From positions 162,501-192,602 of the forward strand of contig CAUYUJ010018902.1 of the NCBI GenBank assembly GCA_963575745.1: a DNA stretch of 30,102 bases, read 5' to 3'. Of the stretch, positions 1 through 9,157 are shown piece by piece. The notes beneath the pieces are model-generated. The model made no database searches. It was not told where the DNA came from and worked only from the letters and a program-made list of their open reading frames with translations. Positions within the stretch are counted from its first letter, which is position 1. Every line of letters begins with the position of its first letter. Both the position numbers and the translations under genes were made by a program. This DNA is from Prorocentrum cordatum (Eukaryota; Sar; Dinophyceae; Prorocentrales; Prorocentraceae).

Positions 1-206
1 GCGTCCTCCTCCTCATCCTCCAACCCCTTCCCCCTCCAACTTATGGTGGTGGTGGAAAACAGGCCCATCCGACGAATCTGGGCTGCCTCAAAAAAACCCG
101 ACCGGAATTTGGATGTCGAGGTCCTGGTATTCTGTTGTAGCCCTCCTGGAAGGTCACGAACACGCCCCGGGCATCAACGAGTTCCATCCCGAGCCATCCG
201 TCGACG

Positions 207-270
207 GTCCCCCAGAGGCCGAGGGCCCCCAGAGGCCGAACAAAAGAGGCCCAGGGCCCCAGAGGCCGAG
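207..270. repeat. Short CCCCAGAGGCCGA minisatellite in unannotated left end
   Basis: The motif CCCCAGAGGCCGA occurs three times in about 60 bases. The rest of 1-480 is GC-rich and I see no recognisable gene in it; open frames there overlap on both strands and resemble nothing known to me. Confidence 0.6.
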
Positions 271-522
271 AGAGTGAGCCGTGAGCCGAGATGGGTGACC
301 ACATGTGACCCCCCCAGACTCCTCGCGCTGTGAAAGGGTCACGGCGGGCGGTTTTTGACAATGTTCGGCCTCCGGGGGCCCTTCCAAGGCTTCGGGGCCG
401 TCAAGAAGCGACTCAATGTAAAAAGCCAGGTTTCGGGTTTAGGGTTTAAGGCCCACTAGCCCAAACTTGAAGCTTGCTGGACGCGTCCCACCCACCCATG
501 ACCCAAGACATATTGATCTCAA

Positions 523-590
<68 letters not shown>

Positions 591-638
591 ATCGATGACG
601 AAGACGACGATATTGATTTCAAAACGACGACGACGACA

Positions 639-669
<31 letters not shown>

Positions 670-670
670 C
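523..670. repeat. Duplicated (CGA)n trinucleotide repeat
   Basis: A pure CGA/ACG run occupies about 523-590 and a second, slightly impure run about 623-670. Each is preceded by almost the same sequence (ATATTGATCTCAAA near 510 and ATATTGATTTCAAAA near 610). The whole block therefore duplicated with a period near 100 bp and was not formed as two independent slippage events. It reads as poly-Asp on the plus strand and poly-Ser or poly-Val on the minus strand, with no flanking domain to support coding. Confidence 0.9.
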
Positions 671-698
671 TACACAATCGCGCAAAGACTTTGGGGAA

Positions 699-964
699 GT
701 CGCTGCAAAAACGATGCGGCCCGCGCGCGTGACGACGCGATTTGAAGAACAACGTATATCGACGCGAGTCCCTGTGCGTCGCAGGGACGCCGCCCAGCGG
801 CGGTGAGATTGCACGGAGTGGCCGCGCAAGGGTCGCTGCAACGGCGATGCGGCCCGCGCGCGCGCCGACGCGATTTGAAGACAGCGCGTACGGACGCGAG
901 TCCCTGTGCGTGGCAGGGACGCCGCCCAGCGGCGGTGAGATTGCATGGAGCGGCTGCGCAGGGC
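699..964. repeat. Two tandem copies of a 133-bp unit
   Basis: The block starting GTCGCTGCAA at 699 recurs at 832. Shared segments include CGACGCGATTTGAAGA, CGCGAGTCCCTGTGCGT and GCAGGGACGCCGCCCAGCGG. The copies differ by scattered substitutions and small indels, so the duplication is not very recent. No coding role is apparent. Confidence 0.85.
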
Positions 965-1102
965 GCGCAGGATAGCTCGTTGCCTCGAGGAAAGGGAACC
1001 GCATGTGCATCCTCGGGGCTGCGGCGCGGCGCGCGAAGGCCGACGCAAGGGCGATGCGCAGCGTGCGCGCGACGCGATGCCACGAGCTCCCCGCAGCCCC
1101 TT

Positions 1103-1345
1103 GTCGACGCCTTAGCGATGCATGACCCAGCTCGACGCGACGCGCGCGGAATAGTTCGCTGCTTGGCGAGAGCGATCCCCGCGACGCGGCGCGCGAAGGC
1201 CAATGCATGGTCGATACGACGCGTGCCCACGCGAAGCGACACAACGGGTGGCACCCTGGAGCGCCCTGTCGATGCCTTGGCGATGCAAAGACCAGCTTGA
1301 CGCAAGGCGCGCGGGGCGGTTCGTTGCTTCCACGAAAGGGGTTCC
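1103..1345. repeat. Degenerate direct repeat, period about 165 bp
   Basis: GTCGACGCCTTAGCGATGCA at 1103 matches GTCGATGCCTTGGCGATGCA at 1268, and similarity continues through 'AGTTCGCTGCTTGGCGAGAG' versus 'GGTTCGTTGCTTCCACGAAA'. A weaker third relic (CTCGTTGCCTCGAGGAAAGGG) lies near 976. From about 1350 to 1955 I see only GC-rich DNA with no recognisable gene. Confidence 0.55.
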
Positions 1346-1960
1346 CCCGTTTGGCCCTTCCTGTTCGCCCCAGTGCACGCGAAGCGGAGGGAAACGACGC
1401 CCCCCGACACGCCACCCCCAGAGTGCCTTCCTGGCCCCTGTGCCCCGCGCGCGCGCGGGCGGGGCTGAGAGGGCGCCAAGGGGGGCGGGCGGGGGCGTTG
1501 TCTCCACACCGCGTCGCTGGCGCTGGGCCGAGCCCTCCACCGCGTCGTCGGCGGACTCGTAGCGATGCATTGAGAACCGGCTTGCGCCGTTCTCCACCGC
1601 CGGCCATCGCGGCGCCCTCCCGGAGAAGCCTCGACGAGGCGCAGCTGCGCCTTCCTCCGGGAGTTTCTCGGCGAGAGGCTCCCGGGGGAGGGGGCTTCTG
1701 GGCGGCCGTGGTCGCCCCGCCGTGCTGGCTCCGTGGCGCTTGAACGCGCCGCGGAGTGACCGCGCGACGGGGAGGCCATAGCCGCTGGGAAACCCAAGAG
1801 GCCATGTCCAGCCTCCACGGGGCGGCCCCTGGGGAACGGCATGGGAGCGGCTCTCCACCCGAAAGGGTCGAGGTCGCGCCCGTACCTTTCGCGAAGGACA
1901 ACAACGACGCCATGCCTGGCGACAGGCGTGCGCCCAGGAGGCGGCGAAACTTCCCAGAAC

Positions 1961-2215
1961 GCCATTCCTGGCCCTCCGAGGACACGGTCTCAGGGCGCGC
2001 CTTGGGATTTGCCGATCCTCTCAAACGCCATTCCTGGAGATCCGAGGCCACGAATCTGCGTGACGGTCTCACCCTGGAATTCGCAGATCCGCCTAGAACG
2101 CCATTCCTGGCACACCGAGGCCAAGGACCTGCGTGAGGGGTGCGCCCTGCGATTTGCAGAAGCTCCCAGAACACCACTCCTGGCACTCCGAGGGCACGGA
2201 TCTGCGTGAGCGGTG
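1961..2215. repeat. Four tandem copies of a 66-73-bp unit
   Basis: GCCATTCCTGG begins copies near 1961, 2027 and 2100, with a diverged copy (ACCACTCCTGG) near 2172. Each is followed by 'CCGAGG' and then by 'TCTGCGTGA' or similar. The spacings of 66, 73 and about 72 bp show indels between copies, which argues against a conserved coding repeat. Confidence 0.8.
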
Positions 2216-2429
2216 TGCCAAAATGGGGGGGCGCGGAAGGGGTGGCGTAAGGGCGCTTGAAGGCATTTTAGGATGTAAATCTTTATAGGTTCTTAGTTCT
2301 TAGAGTAAGGGGTCCAAACGTCTGGGGGTCGACGCTGTGAACAAATCACGACGCCGGAGGTCTGGGCCTGCCCTCACCCCCACGATTTCTAAGGGGGGTG
2401 GGGGCTCATTTCGCTCGGAAGCTCCCGAG

Positions 2430-2622
2430 CTCCCTCCCTCCTCCTCCTCATCCCCCCCTCCTCCCTCCCTCCCTCCCCCTCCCTGCCCCCCCCGTCCCCG
2501 CCCTCCCCCTCCAGCCCCTCCTCCTCCTCCTCCCTGCCCGCCCTTCCCGTTCCCCCCCCCTCCTCCCCGTCAACATCCCGCCCCCTCCTCTCCCGGCCCC
2601 CTCTCCCTCTTCACGTCATCAA
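2430..2622. repeat. Long homopyrimidine (CCT/CCC) tract
   Basis: Almost every base for about 190 bp is C or T on the plus strand. It could be a polypyrimidine tract for splicing on the plus strand or simple low-complexity DNA. No coding region follows it that I recognise. Confidence 0.85.
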
Positions 2623-2695
2623 AATCAGCCCCGGACCTCGTCCAGGGTGTGGTCTGGCCAGGAAGTCGAGGATAATCCAGCCGTGGCGAAAAGAG

Positions 2696-2790
2696 ACCTC
2701 CTCCTCCTCCTCCTCCTCCTCCTCCTCCTCTTCCTCCTCCTCCACCTCCTCCTCCGCCCCACTCCCCCTCCTCGGAGCCTCCCCGGCCTG
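2696..2790. repeat. (CTC)n trinucleotide repeat
   Basis: About 15 CTC/TCC units with few interruptions, continuing in a pyrimidine-rich sequence. It translates as poly-Leu or poly-Ser (plus) and poly-Glu or poly-Arg (minus) in overlapping open frames, none of which shows a domain. Confidence 0.9.
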
Positions 2791-3119
2791 CTTTCCCATT
2801 CGCGGTGAAAGGTGCAAGGCTTCCACTCCCCACCCACCCCTCCTCGCCCTCCCCTGCCGCCGCGGCCCCATCACCCGCCCAGTTTCCGGGTCGGACACCG
2901 CCCGAAGCAAAACCCCCCACGGCCCGCGCGCCGCCGTCGAGGGCGCCCGCACGGCGGCTCGCGGAGCCATTGCCCCCCCCCCCCGGCGGCTCCGGCACTG
3001 GGGCGGGCGGCGCGGCAGAGGGAACCCCTCGGGGGGGCCCCGAACGCGCAGCTCCTCGAGCGAGACGCGGCCCAGTGCCGCGTACACGATGCAGCCGACG
3101 ACGTTGCGGACCTGGGCGC

Positions 3120-3180
3120 GAAGGGGGAGGGAGGGAGGGAGGGGAGGGAGGGAGGAGGGGGGAGGGGAGGCGAGGGAAAG
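3120..3180. repeat. GGGA homopurine tract
   Basis: Run of GGGA/GGAGG units on the plus strand. It immediately precedes a dispersed repeat (3218-3304) whose inverted copy near 19.9 kb is likewise joined to a homopurine/homopyrimidine tract. Confidence 0.85.
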
Positions 3181-3217
3181 AGGGACTGCTCACTGGACCG
3201 GTCAAGTGGTCGAGGAC

Positions 3218-3304
3218 CCCTCGGGGCCGAGAGCGCCCCGCTGCGAGAGCCACCACCCCGAGGGGCCTACGGGCCAACGCAGTCGGGGTCGGCGGGCCAG
3301 CGCC
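3218..3304 (+). repeat. Dispersed repeat, copy 1
   Basis: This 87-base segment (CCCCTCGGGGCCG ... CTGCGAGAGCCACCA ... GCCAACGCAGTCGGG ... CAGCGCC) matches the reverse complement of 19872-19959 at roughly 80 percent identity by eye. A weaker match extends left through GGGACTG and into the purine-rich tract. It is therefore a member of an unnamed dispersed family, not unique sequence. Confidence 0.75.
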
Positions 3305-3837
3305 CCAAGGGAGCGGGGGGACGCCTGCCTGCATGCTCGTCCGTGCAACCCGGCCCCCCGCCGCCCCTCCCTGGCCCGCGCCCAGGCGCGGCGGCACTGC
3401 CTTCCCCCCAGGGCCCTGCCCTAGCACTGGGCAAGCCCCGCAGCCCCCCACCCCCACCCGCCAGAGCGATCGGGCGGGCGAGGCGGACTCGGCACGCGCA
3501 GGAGCCCGCTGGCAATCCGCGGGTTCCAGCGCAGGGATCGGGGATGGACAGACCTCCCTTTAGTAAAACGTGGTTTAGTGAAAACGACTTCGGGCCCAAA
3601 CCTGGCGGGCGCAAGCCTGGAAAATAACGACCACGGCGCCCTCACGAAAACCGAAAAGGACAATTCACTAATCGACGTGTCACTGTTGGGGGTTCTGTCC
3701 GCCCCCGAATAGTAGGAAAAGGCGCCTCGCCCATCAGCGGGTAGGGCAACCTCCCAGGCGCGGCCCCGCTGCCGGGCTGGGGTCCGGCGCACGGCGCGCT
3801 CCGAGGCGGGGGAGGGGGACAGGGACGAAGGGGGGCG

Positions 3838-3863
3838 ACGAGGAGGGGGAGGAGGAAGAGGAG

Positions 3864-3895
<32 letters not shown>

Positions 3896-3905
3896 GGAGG
3901 AGAGG
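3838..3905. repeat. (GGA)n homopurine repeat
   Basis: GGAGGA/GGAAGA units for about 65 bp on the plus strand. On the minus strand this is a CTC/CCT polypyrimidine tract. It lies about 400 bp downstream of the last supportable PPR array A residue, so it is probably not coding. Confidence 0.85.
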
Positions 3906-4000
3906 AAGGACAAGGATGCAGCGGAGGAAGAGAAAGCGCGGGGGGGGCAACAAGGGGTTTAGGGGCAGGACTGAGGCGGCAACGGGGGCGACGATCCCAG

Positions 4001-4240
4001 GCCCATCCCCCCAGCCCCCCACCACCCCAAACAACCGCGCCGGGCTGTTTTGGGGCAGTCGGGCGGGCAGCGCAGGCAAGGCAGGCGGCCTCGGCTCGAG
4101 GGGCCCGGGCCCATCCCCCCAGCCCCCCACCGCCGAAAACAACCGCGCCGGGCTGTTTCGGGGCAGTCGGGCGGGCAGGGCAGGCAGGGCAGGAGGCCTC
4201 GGCGCGAGGGGCTCTGGCCCATCCCCCCCAGCCCCCCGCC
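4001..4240. repeat. 108-bp tandem repeat, 2.2 copies
   Basis: GCCCATCCCCCCAGCCCCCC starts at 4001, 4109 and 4217, exactly 108 bp apart. Each copy carries AACAACCGCGCCGGGCTGTT and then a GGGCAGTCGGGCGGGCAG run. High identity between copies implies a recent duplication. 108 is divisible by three, and both strands are open across it, but the repeated peptide (minus strand, PKQPGAVV) matches no family I know. Confidence 0.9.
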
Positions 4241-4313
4241 GCAGGCCTTCTGTGCCCGAAACTCCAAGGCCGCTGGGACGCGTCGGCTCGCCCTGCCACG
4301 TGCCACGTGGACG

Positions 4314-4605
4314 CGGATGTCACGAACTGCGAGACTTTCGCGGCCGATGCGTCGCTGCTTGCCGTCTTCCGCAACTTCTGCTCCTCGGAGAGCTTGGCCG
4401 CAAGCTCGGACGCGCGCTTCTTCAACTGCTCCGTCTTCGCCCCCGCTGCCGAACATCTCCAGAGTCCGCTGTGGCTGCTCGGCGTCCCAGAGAGATAACG
4501 CCATAGAGAGATGGCGTCGGGCTCCAGCTTCGCCTCCCGCATTTCGCTCGGCAGCGCCACAACAACCAGCGGCAAGCGTGCGCCCTTCTCGCGCGGGCTG
4601 GTCAC
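4314..4605 (-). pseudogene. 3' end of PPR array A with a coiled-coil-like tail
   Basis: The last readable PPR fragment (ALPSEMREAKLEPDAIS, about 4508-4560) runs in frame into a segment rich in Lys, Glu, Ala and Leu at about 4314-4446 (AKTEQLKKRASELAAKL onwards) that looks like an amphipathic helix or coiled coil. This resembles real protein and not a frame shadow. It may be the C-terminal domain of the ancestral PPR protein. The frame stays open into the 108-bp repeat region, where it loses protein-like character, so the true end is not visible. Confidence 0.5.
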
Positions 4606-5268
4606 TGCGTTGTAGCTGATGACGCTGACCTCCAGCCTCTCCTCTCACGTCTTGCTGAGCAGCACTGGGCCCCGCTGCCGCCCCCCGCCCTTCTCGCATT
4701 CGCCGGTCACAGCGATATAGTTGGCGGCGCTGGGCCCAATGCAGCGCCATCGCCCATTGACACTTGCATTTTTCGCACACTCGAACCCCAGCGTTGTAGC
4801 TGCTGATGTTGGGTCCCAGCTTTGCCACCTACATCTTGCTGAGCAGCGTCTGAGCCCGCAGCGCCCCTTAGCCTCTTCCGCACGCGCGATTGCCAGGGCT
4901 GTAGCTGAGGGCGCCCGTCTTCAACTCCGCCCCCCACATCTCCCCGAGTAACGTCCGAGCCCTAGTCCCAGCAATGTAGTTGACGACAGCAGGCTCCAGT
5001 GCGGCCTTCCACGTCTCCCCGAGCGCTGCCGCTGGTCGCCCGTCGAGCCCGCGCTGATGCCAGCGCTGTAGCTGATGAAATCGGGCTATAGTTTTGCCTC
5101 CCAAGTCGCGCAGATCAGCGACGAGGCCTGTTGGAACTACCTGCCCTTCCAGCAACTGCTGATCCCGTCGCGGTGATAAAGATGACGCCGGGCTCCAACG
5201 TTCGCGCATCTGGCCAAGCAGCGCCGAACTACGCTGCTACGGCTCGCCCTTGTCGCGCGCGCCGATCC

Positions 5269-5790
5269 CAGCGCTGTAACTGATAATGACGGGCTCCGAC
5301 TTCACCTACCACGCCTCGCTGAGCAGCAACGGAACCTGCTGCTACGGTTGCCCTTCTGGCACGCACTGGGTCCCAGCGCTGTAACTGATGATGTCGGGCT
5401 CCGACTTCACCTACCACGCCTCGCTGAGCAGCAACGAAGCCTGCTGCTACGATTGCCCTTCCAGCACGCACTGGTCCCAGCGCTGTAACTGATGATGTCG
5501 GGCTCCGACTTCACCTACCACGCCTCGCTGAGCAGCTACGGAGCCTGCTGCTATGATTGCCCTTCCAGCACGCACTGATCCCAGCGCTGTAACTGATAAT
5601 GTCGGGCTCCGACTTCACCTACCATGCCTCGCTGAGCAGCAGCGGAGCCTGCTGCTATGATTGCCCTTCCAGCACGCGCTGATCCCAGCGCTGCGATTGG
5701 CGATGGCATTGGGCTCCAGCACTGCCTCCCGCATCTCGCTGAGCTGCGCCTGCGCCGGCTCGCGCTGCTCGTTTTTTCTAGCACCCAGTG
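5269..5790. repeat. PPR-derived tandem block with 104-bp period
   Basis: CAGCGCTGTAACTGAT starts at 5269, 5374, 5478 and 5582, with a variant at 5686, so spacings are 105, 104, 104 and 104 bp. Compared with the normal 105-bp PPR unit, each shares a one-base loss in the segment reading CTGCTACGATTG. Copies share this and other private variants (GACTTCACCTACCACGCCTC), so the block was amplified after the frame was lost. Each 104-bp unit shifts the reading frame, so the block cannot encode successive PPR motifs. Confidence 0.85.
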
Positions 5791-6449
5791 GCCACGGCGC
5801 TAAAGTTCCGATGACGTCTGAATCCCAGCATCGCCTCCCGAATCTGAGCCCGCGTCCACTGACCACCTTTCACTCGCGTGCTGTTCCTCAGCGTCGTGGC
5901 TGACTAGCCTGTCGCATCGTCTCTCCGCAGCAGAGCGACGATCGCATGGCTGTAGCTGGCTGCGTTGGGCCGTATCTTCGCCCTCCTCCACATCTCGCTC
6001 AGCAGCGCCAGGGCCCGCTGCCACTGCTCGTCCTTCGCGCGCGCTGAACCCAGCGTTGTAGCTGGTGAAATCGGGCTCTAGCTTCGGCTTGCACATCTCG
6101 CTGGGCAGCGCCAGAGCCCGCTGCCAGCGCTGAAGCTGGCTAATTAGCCTGTCGCATCTCTTCTGCGCAACAGAGCGACGATGGCAGGGCTGTAGCTGGC
6201 TGCGTTGGACTCCAGCTTCGCCTCTAACATCTCGCTCAGCAGCGCAAGCACAAGCTGCCGATCTCAGCGCAATCGCAAGCGCTCGCACTTCTTGCGCGCA
6301 GTGATCACAGCGCTGTAGCTGATGACGTCGGGCTCGAGGTTCGCCTCCCACATCTCGCTCAACAATGCCAGCGCAAGCTGCCACTGCTCGCCCTTATCGC
6401 ACGCGCTGATCCCGGCGTTGTAGCTGACTCGGGCTGACCCGTGGACTGC

Positions 6450-7000
6450 GTCCACTTGCGGGGTGAAGCGTGCGGGGGCCCCTGAGGGTGTGATTAGAAC
6501 GCGGGGCTCGACCCTCGCATTCGGCGCGTGCCTCTGCGTGGTGCTGCTTGCTGCGGCTGTTGCACGTGGTTGGTATTGCTTGCTGCTGCTGAGTGTCGTT
6601 GTTCTGCTAGTTGCGTGCTGCAAACTGCTGACCGCTACCTGCTGCTGCTGCTTGCTGTTGCTGCGCGCTGACGCGCTTGCCTGCGTCGCGTTTCGCGCCG
6701 TTGCCTTCGGGTAATGGCTGGCTTCTTGCGTCGCCCCAGGATGATCTCGAGCAACCTTGTGGCTCTAGTTGGGCCAGGGCTGGAAATTGAGAAGCAGCAG
6801 TGGGCCTCTTTTCTCATGATGTTCCATAGTGCCATGGTGGCTTTGGCCGCCCGAGGAGGTCGGAGGGCCGCGCGGGGAGAACATCGCAGGCACTTCGAAG
6901 CACGCCCTCAGTGGCCAGCCTGTCCGGAGCACTCTCGGCAAGAACTCCCGGGCCGCCCACTCCGACCAGAGCCTCTTCAAACGAGGCGAGAAAATAAGAG
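6450..7000. other. No gene seen; CTG-rich stretch
   Basis: Between PPR array A and the 7-kb repeats there is a TGC/CTG-rich stretch (about 6535-6680) and otherwise unique-looking sequence. The minus-strand frame upstream of the first PPR unit (Ser/Thr-rich, about 6460-6623) could be the N-terminal part of the PPR protein, but nothing in it confirms this. Confidence 0.4.
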
Positions 7001-7990
7001 GCGCATGGGCGGCTTGTTTCCTGGGTGGCCAGCGCGGCCCCAGAGCTCTCTGGGAGACCTTCCCTAGGAAGCCTCTTGGAGACGTTGAGGGTGTCTTGCG
7101 GCCTCTCGAGGGTCTCTTGGGAACTGATCTGGGCCTTTTGGGGGGCGCCCCTTGGGGGCCAGCTGGCGGTTTCGGGGATCACCCTGGGGCGGAGGGCCCG
7201 AACTCGCAGCTCGAATTTCCGCCCGTTCGGCCCTCTCGGGGCCGTCTTGTGGAGAAATTGAGCCGTCTTGGGGACCTCCTGGGCTATCTGGGAGCTCGTC
7301 TTGGGCTGTCTTGGAGACCTCTTGGGCTGTCTGGGTGCCACCTTGGGCTGTCTGGGAGCTCTCTGCGAAGCCTTTTCGGTCACATTGACGCGATCTTGGG
7401 GGCCCTGGGGCCAGGGGGCGTCGAGACTCCGAAAAGGCGAGCACGTTGAAACCCTTCAAGAACCGCAAAGAAATCGATGATTTGGGCCTCTCGGGGCCCT
7501 TCTTGGGGGCCTTTTCGGACCCTCTTGGGCCGTCTTCTGGCGCTGTGGGGCCTTCTTGGGCGTCTAGGGCGCATCGTCGGGGCTAGCCGGCGGTTTCTGG
7601 GGTCATTGTGGAGCGGAGGGCGCGAAATTCTACTTCGAGTTCCCCCTCGCTCGGCCCCCCTAGGGCCGTCTTGGGAACATCTCGGGCCGTCTTGGGGCCC
7701 TCTTCGGCTGTCTGGGGGCTCTCTCGGATGCCTAGCGGGTAATCTTGGCGCGATCTTGGGGGCACTGTGGCCAGCTTGGAGCGTGGAGCTCCCGAAGAGG
7801 CGACGACGCTGAAACCATTCGAAAACCTCCGGTAAATCGATAGTCTTGGCCTCTCGGCTTGCAGGCCTCTCGGAGACCTCTCGGGCCGTCTGCCGGAGCC
7901 CGTCTGAAAGCCATATTGGCGACCTCTTGGACCGTCTGGGGGCGTCTCGGGCCATCTCGGGCCGTCTCGGGGCCCTCAGACCCCCGCGCG
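7000..7990. repeat. Large degenerate duplication built of TCTTGGGG-type repeats
   Basis: Two copies of a larger unit can be aligned: CAGCTGGCGGTTTCGGGG near 7161 with AGCCGGCGGTTTCTGGGG near 7585, CGCGATCTTGGGGGC near 7389 with 7749, and AAATCGAT...GGCCTCTCGG near 7471 with 7834. Offsets fall from 424 to about 360 bp because copy 1 holds extra short repeats (TCTTGGGCTGTCTGGG-like, about 15-24 bp). The minus strand translates as PKTAQ / PRQPK-like low-complexity peptide in several frames; I see no domain. Confidence 0.75.
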
Positions 7991-8338
7991 CGCGACCCTC
8001 TGCGATGTAGCATGGACGACGTCGGGCCCCAGCTTCGCCTCCCACATCTCTCTCAGCAGCGCAAGCGCCCGCTGCCACTGCCCGCCCTTTTCGCGCGCGC
8101 TGATCCCAGCGATGTAGCTGATGACGTTGGGCTCCAGCTTTGCCCCCCGCATCTCGCTCAGCAGCGCGAGTGCCCGCTGCCGCTGCTCGCCCTTCTCGCG
8201 CCCGCTGATCCCAGCGCTGTAACTGATGACGTTGGGCTCTACCTTCGCCTCCCACATCTCGCTCAACAATGCCAGCGCCGGCCGCCACTGCTCGCCATTT
8301 TCGCACGCGCTGGTCCCAGCGTGGTAGTGAGCAACGTG
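7976..8338 (-). pseudogene. Short PPR array B (about three units)
   Basis: Three to 3.2 PPR units read in a single frame (SACENGEQW, LALLSEMWEAKVEPNVIS, SGREKGEQRQRALALLSEM, SAREKGGQWQRALALL). The frame ends at 7976 in a non-PPR tail. Units are 105 bp and closely related to arrays A and C. There is no convincing start codon or N-terminal region, and the array is sandwiched between the TCTTGGGG repeat blocks. It is more likely a detached gene fragment than a complete small PPR protein; an exon of a longer gene is possible. Confidence 0.7.
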
Positions 8339-8339
8339 A

Positions 8340-8620
8340 AACCGTGGAAATCAACGGCCCGCAGATCCAGGCGCTGGTCCCGAACGCGCACGTGTCGGAA
8401 GCGCTGGAAGCGCCAAAAGTAATGCGCTCGCTAATCGCGCGAGGCCTGGGCGCGATTAGCAGATCCACGTAGGTTTTCACTTGCAGTGTCCTTGTGCGCG
8501 AGGAGTTCGATGTAAGGGGTGGATGCGTGGGGGCCAGAGTTGGGGGCTACGTTCGGGGGCCTCGTTTGAGGGCTTGCGAGAGGGGCACCCAAGTACATGC
8601 GTCATGGCGCCATGAGGCCA
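8340..8620. other. No gene recognised
   Basis: Unique-looking sequence upstream (minus sense) of PPR array B. A minus-strand frame (start 8480) opens here but enters array B out of the PPR frame, so it is probably not its true N-terminus unless an indel separates them. Confidence 0.3.
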
Positions 8621-9095
8621 TGTCGGGGCCCTCTTGGGGCCCTGCTGGCCCCCTCTTGGGCCCCCCCGGGAGCGCCCCCAACCTGTCCTGGTCCCCTCTT
8701 GGGGCCGCCATGGGCGCCTGAGGAGCCGTCCTGGCGCAGTGTTGAGCTGTGTTGGGGCCCTCCTGGCAGCCTCCTGAGGCGTCTTGGGGCGATCTTGAAG
8801 GCCTTTGTGGCTGTCTTGGGCTCTTCGAAGACGAAAAGCACGGGAGCTCCCGAAATGTACGTTTGCCCTGGGGGTTGGGACGATATTTCTGTGTTCGGGC
8901 TCTCCGGGGGCTCTCTATGGAGCCCGCTTGGAGCATTTTGGAGGCCTCTAGGGCCGTCGGGAGGCTATCTTGGGCGTCTTCGAGCGCTCGGGGCCCGTCT
9001 CGGAGGCCCTCTTGGACCGTCTTCGGGCCCTCTTGGGGGCCCCCAGGGGCGGCTCGGAGCGCTCTGACGCTATTTTGAAGGCGCGCGGGGGGCCC
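8620..9095. repeat. Further TCTTGGGGCC-type degenerate repeats
   Basis: Many short relics of (C)TCTTGGGG(C)CC recur here, as at 7.0-8.0 kb. Larger features (GGGGCGATCTTGAAGGCC..., GGGAGCTCCCGAA) resemble the same larger unit. The two repeat blocks flank PPR array B on either side. No gene is recognised. Confidence 0.6.
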
Positions 9096-9157
9096 GGGGC
9101 CGCGCCCGAGGCCGCCGGAGGGGGTCAATCCACGGCCACTGCTCGCCCATTTGGCTA

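Larger units (their letters stand above)
4300..6440 (-). pseudogene. Decayed pentatricopeptide-repeat (PPR) array A
   Basis: The minus strand carries about 18-20 relics of a 105-bp unit encoding the 35-residue PPR motif (ISYNAGISACDKGEQW, LALALLSEMWEANLEPDV). The best preserved units are at the 5' end (6260-6440). Further down, indels move the open frame repeatedly, giving the typical off-frame translation (REGRAVAAG, AERDVGGE). PPR proteins are organellar RNA-binding helical-repeat proteins. In the clear units position 5 is Ser or Asn and position 35 is Asp, which by the PPR code would favour G or U. A 240-bp higher-order duplication (TAGCCTGTCGCATC at 5905 and 6145) lies inside the array. 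The many frame breaks make an intact product unlikely; an intron-rich gene is the alternative, but breaks inside units argue against it. Confidence 0.8.

Noticed and set aside
432-450. Telomere-like GGGTTTAGGGTTTA
   Set aside because: Only about two units of the TTTAGGG type; too short to call an interstitial telomere.
519-2186. Long minus-strand open frames over the left 2 kb
   Set aside because: High GC and stop-free triplet repeats explain them; overlapping frames on both strands are equally long and none shows a domain.
7380-8480. Minus-strand frame reading REGRAVAAG / AERDVGGEAG repeats as a protein
   Set aside because: It is the plus-one shadow of PPR array B; the true PPR frame is open over the same bases.
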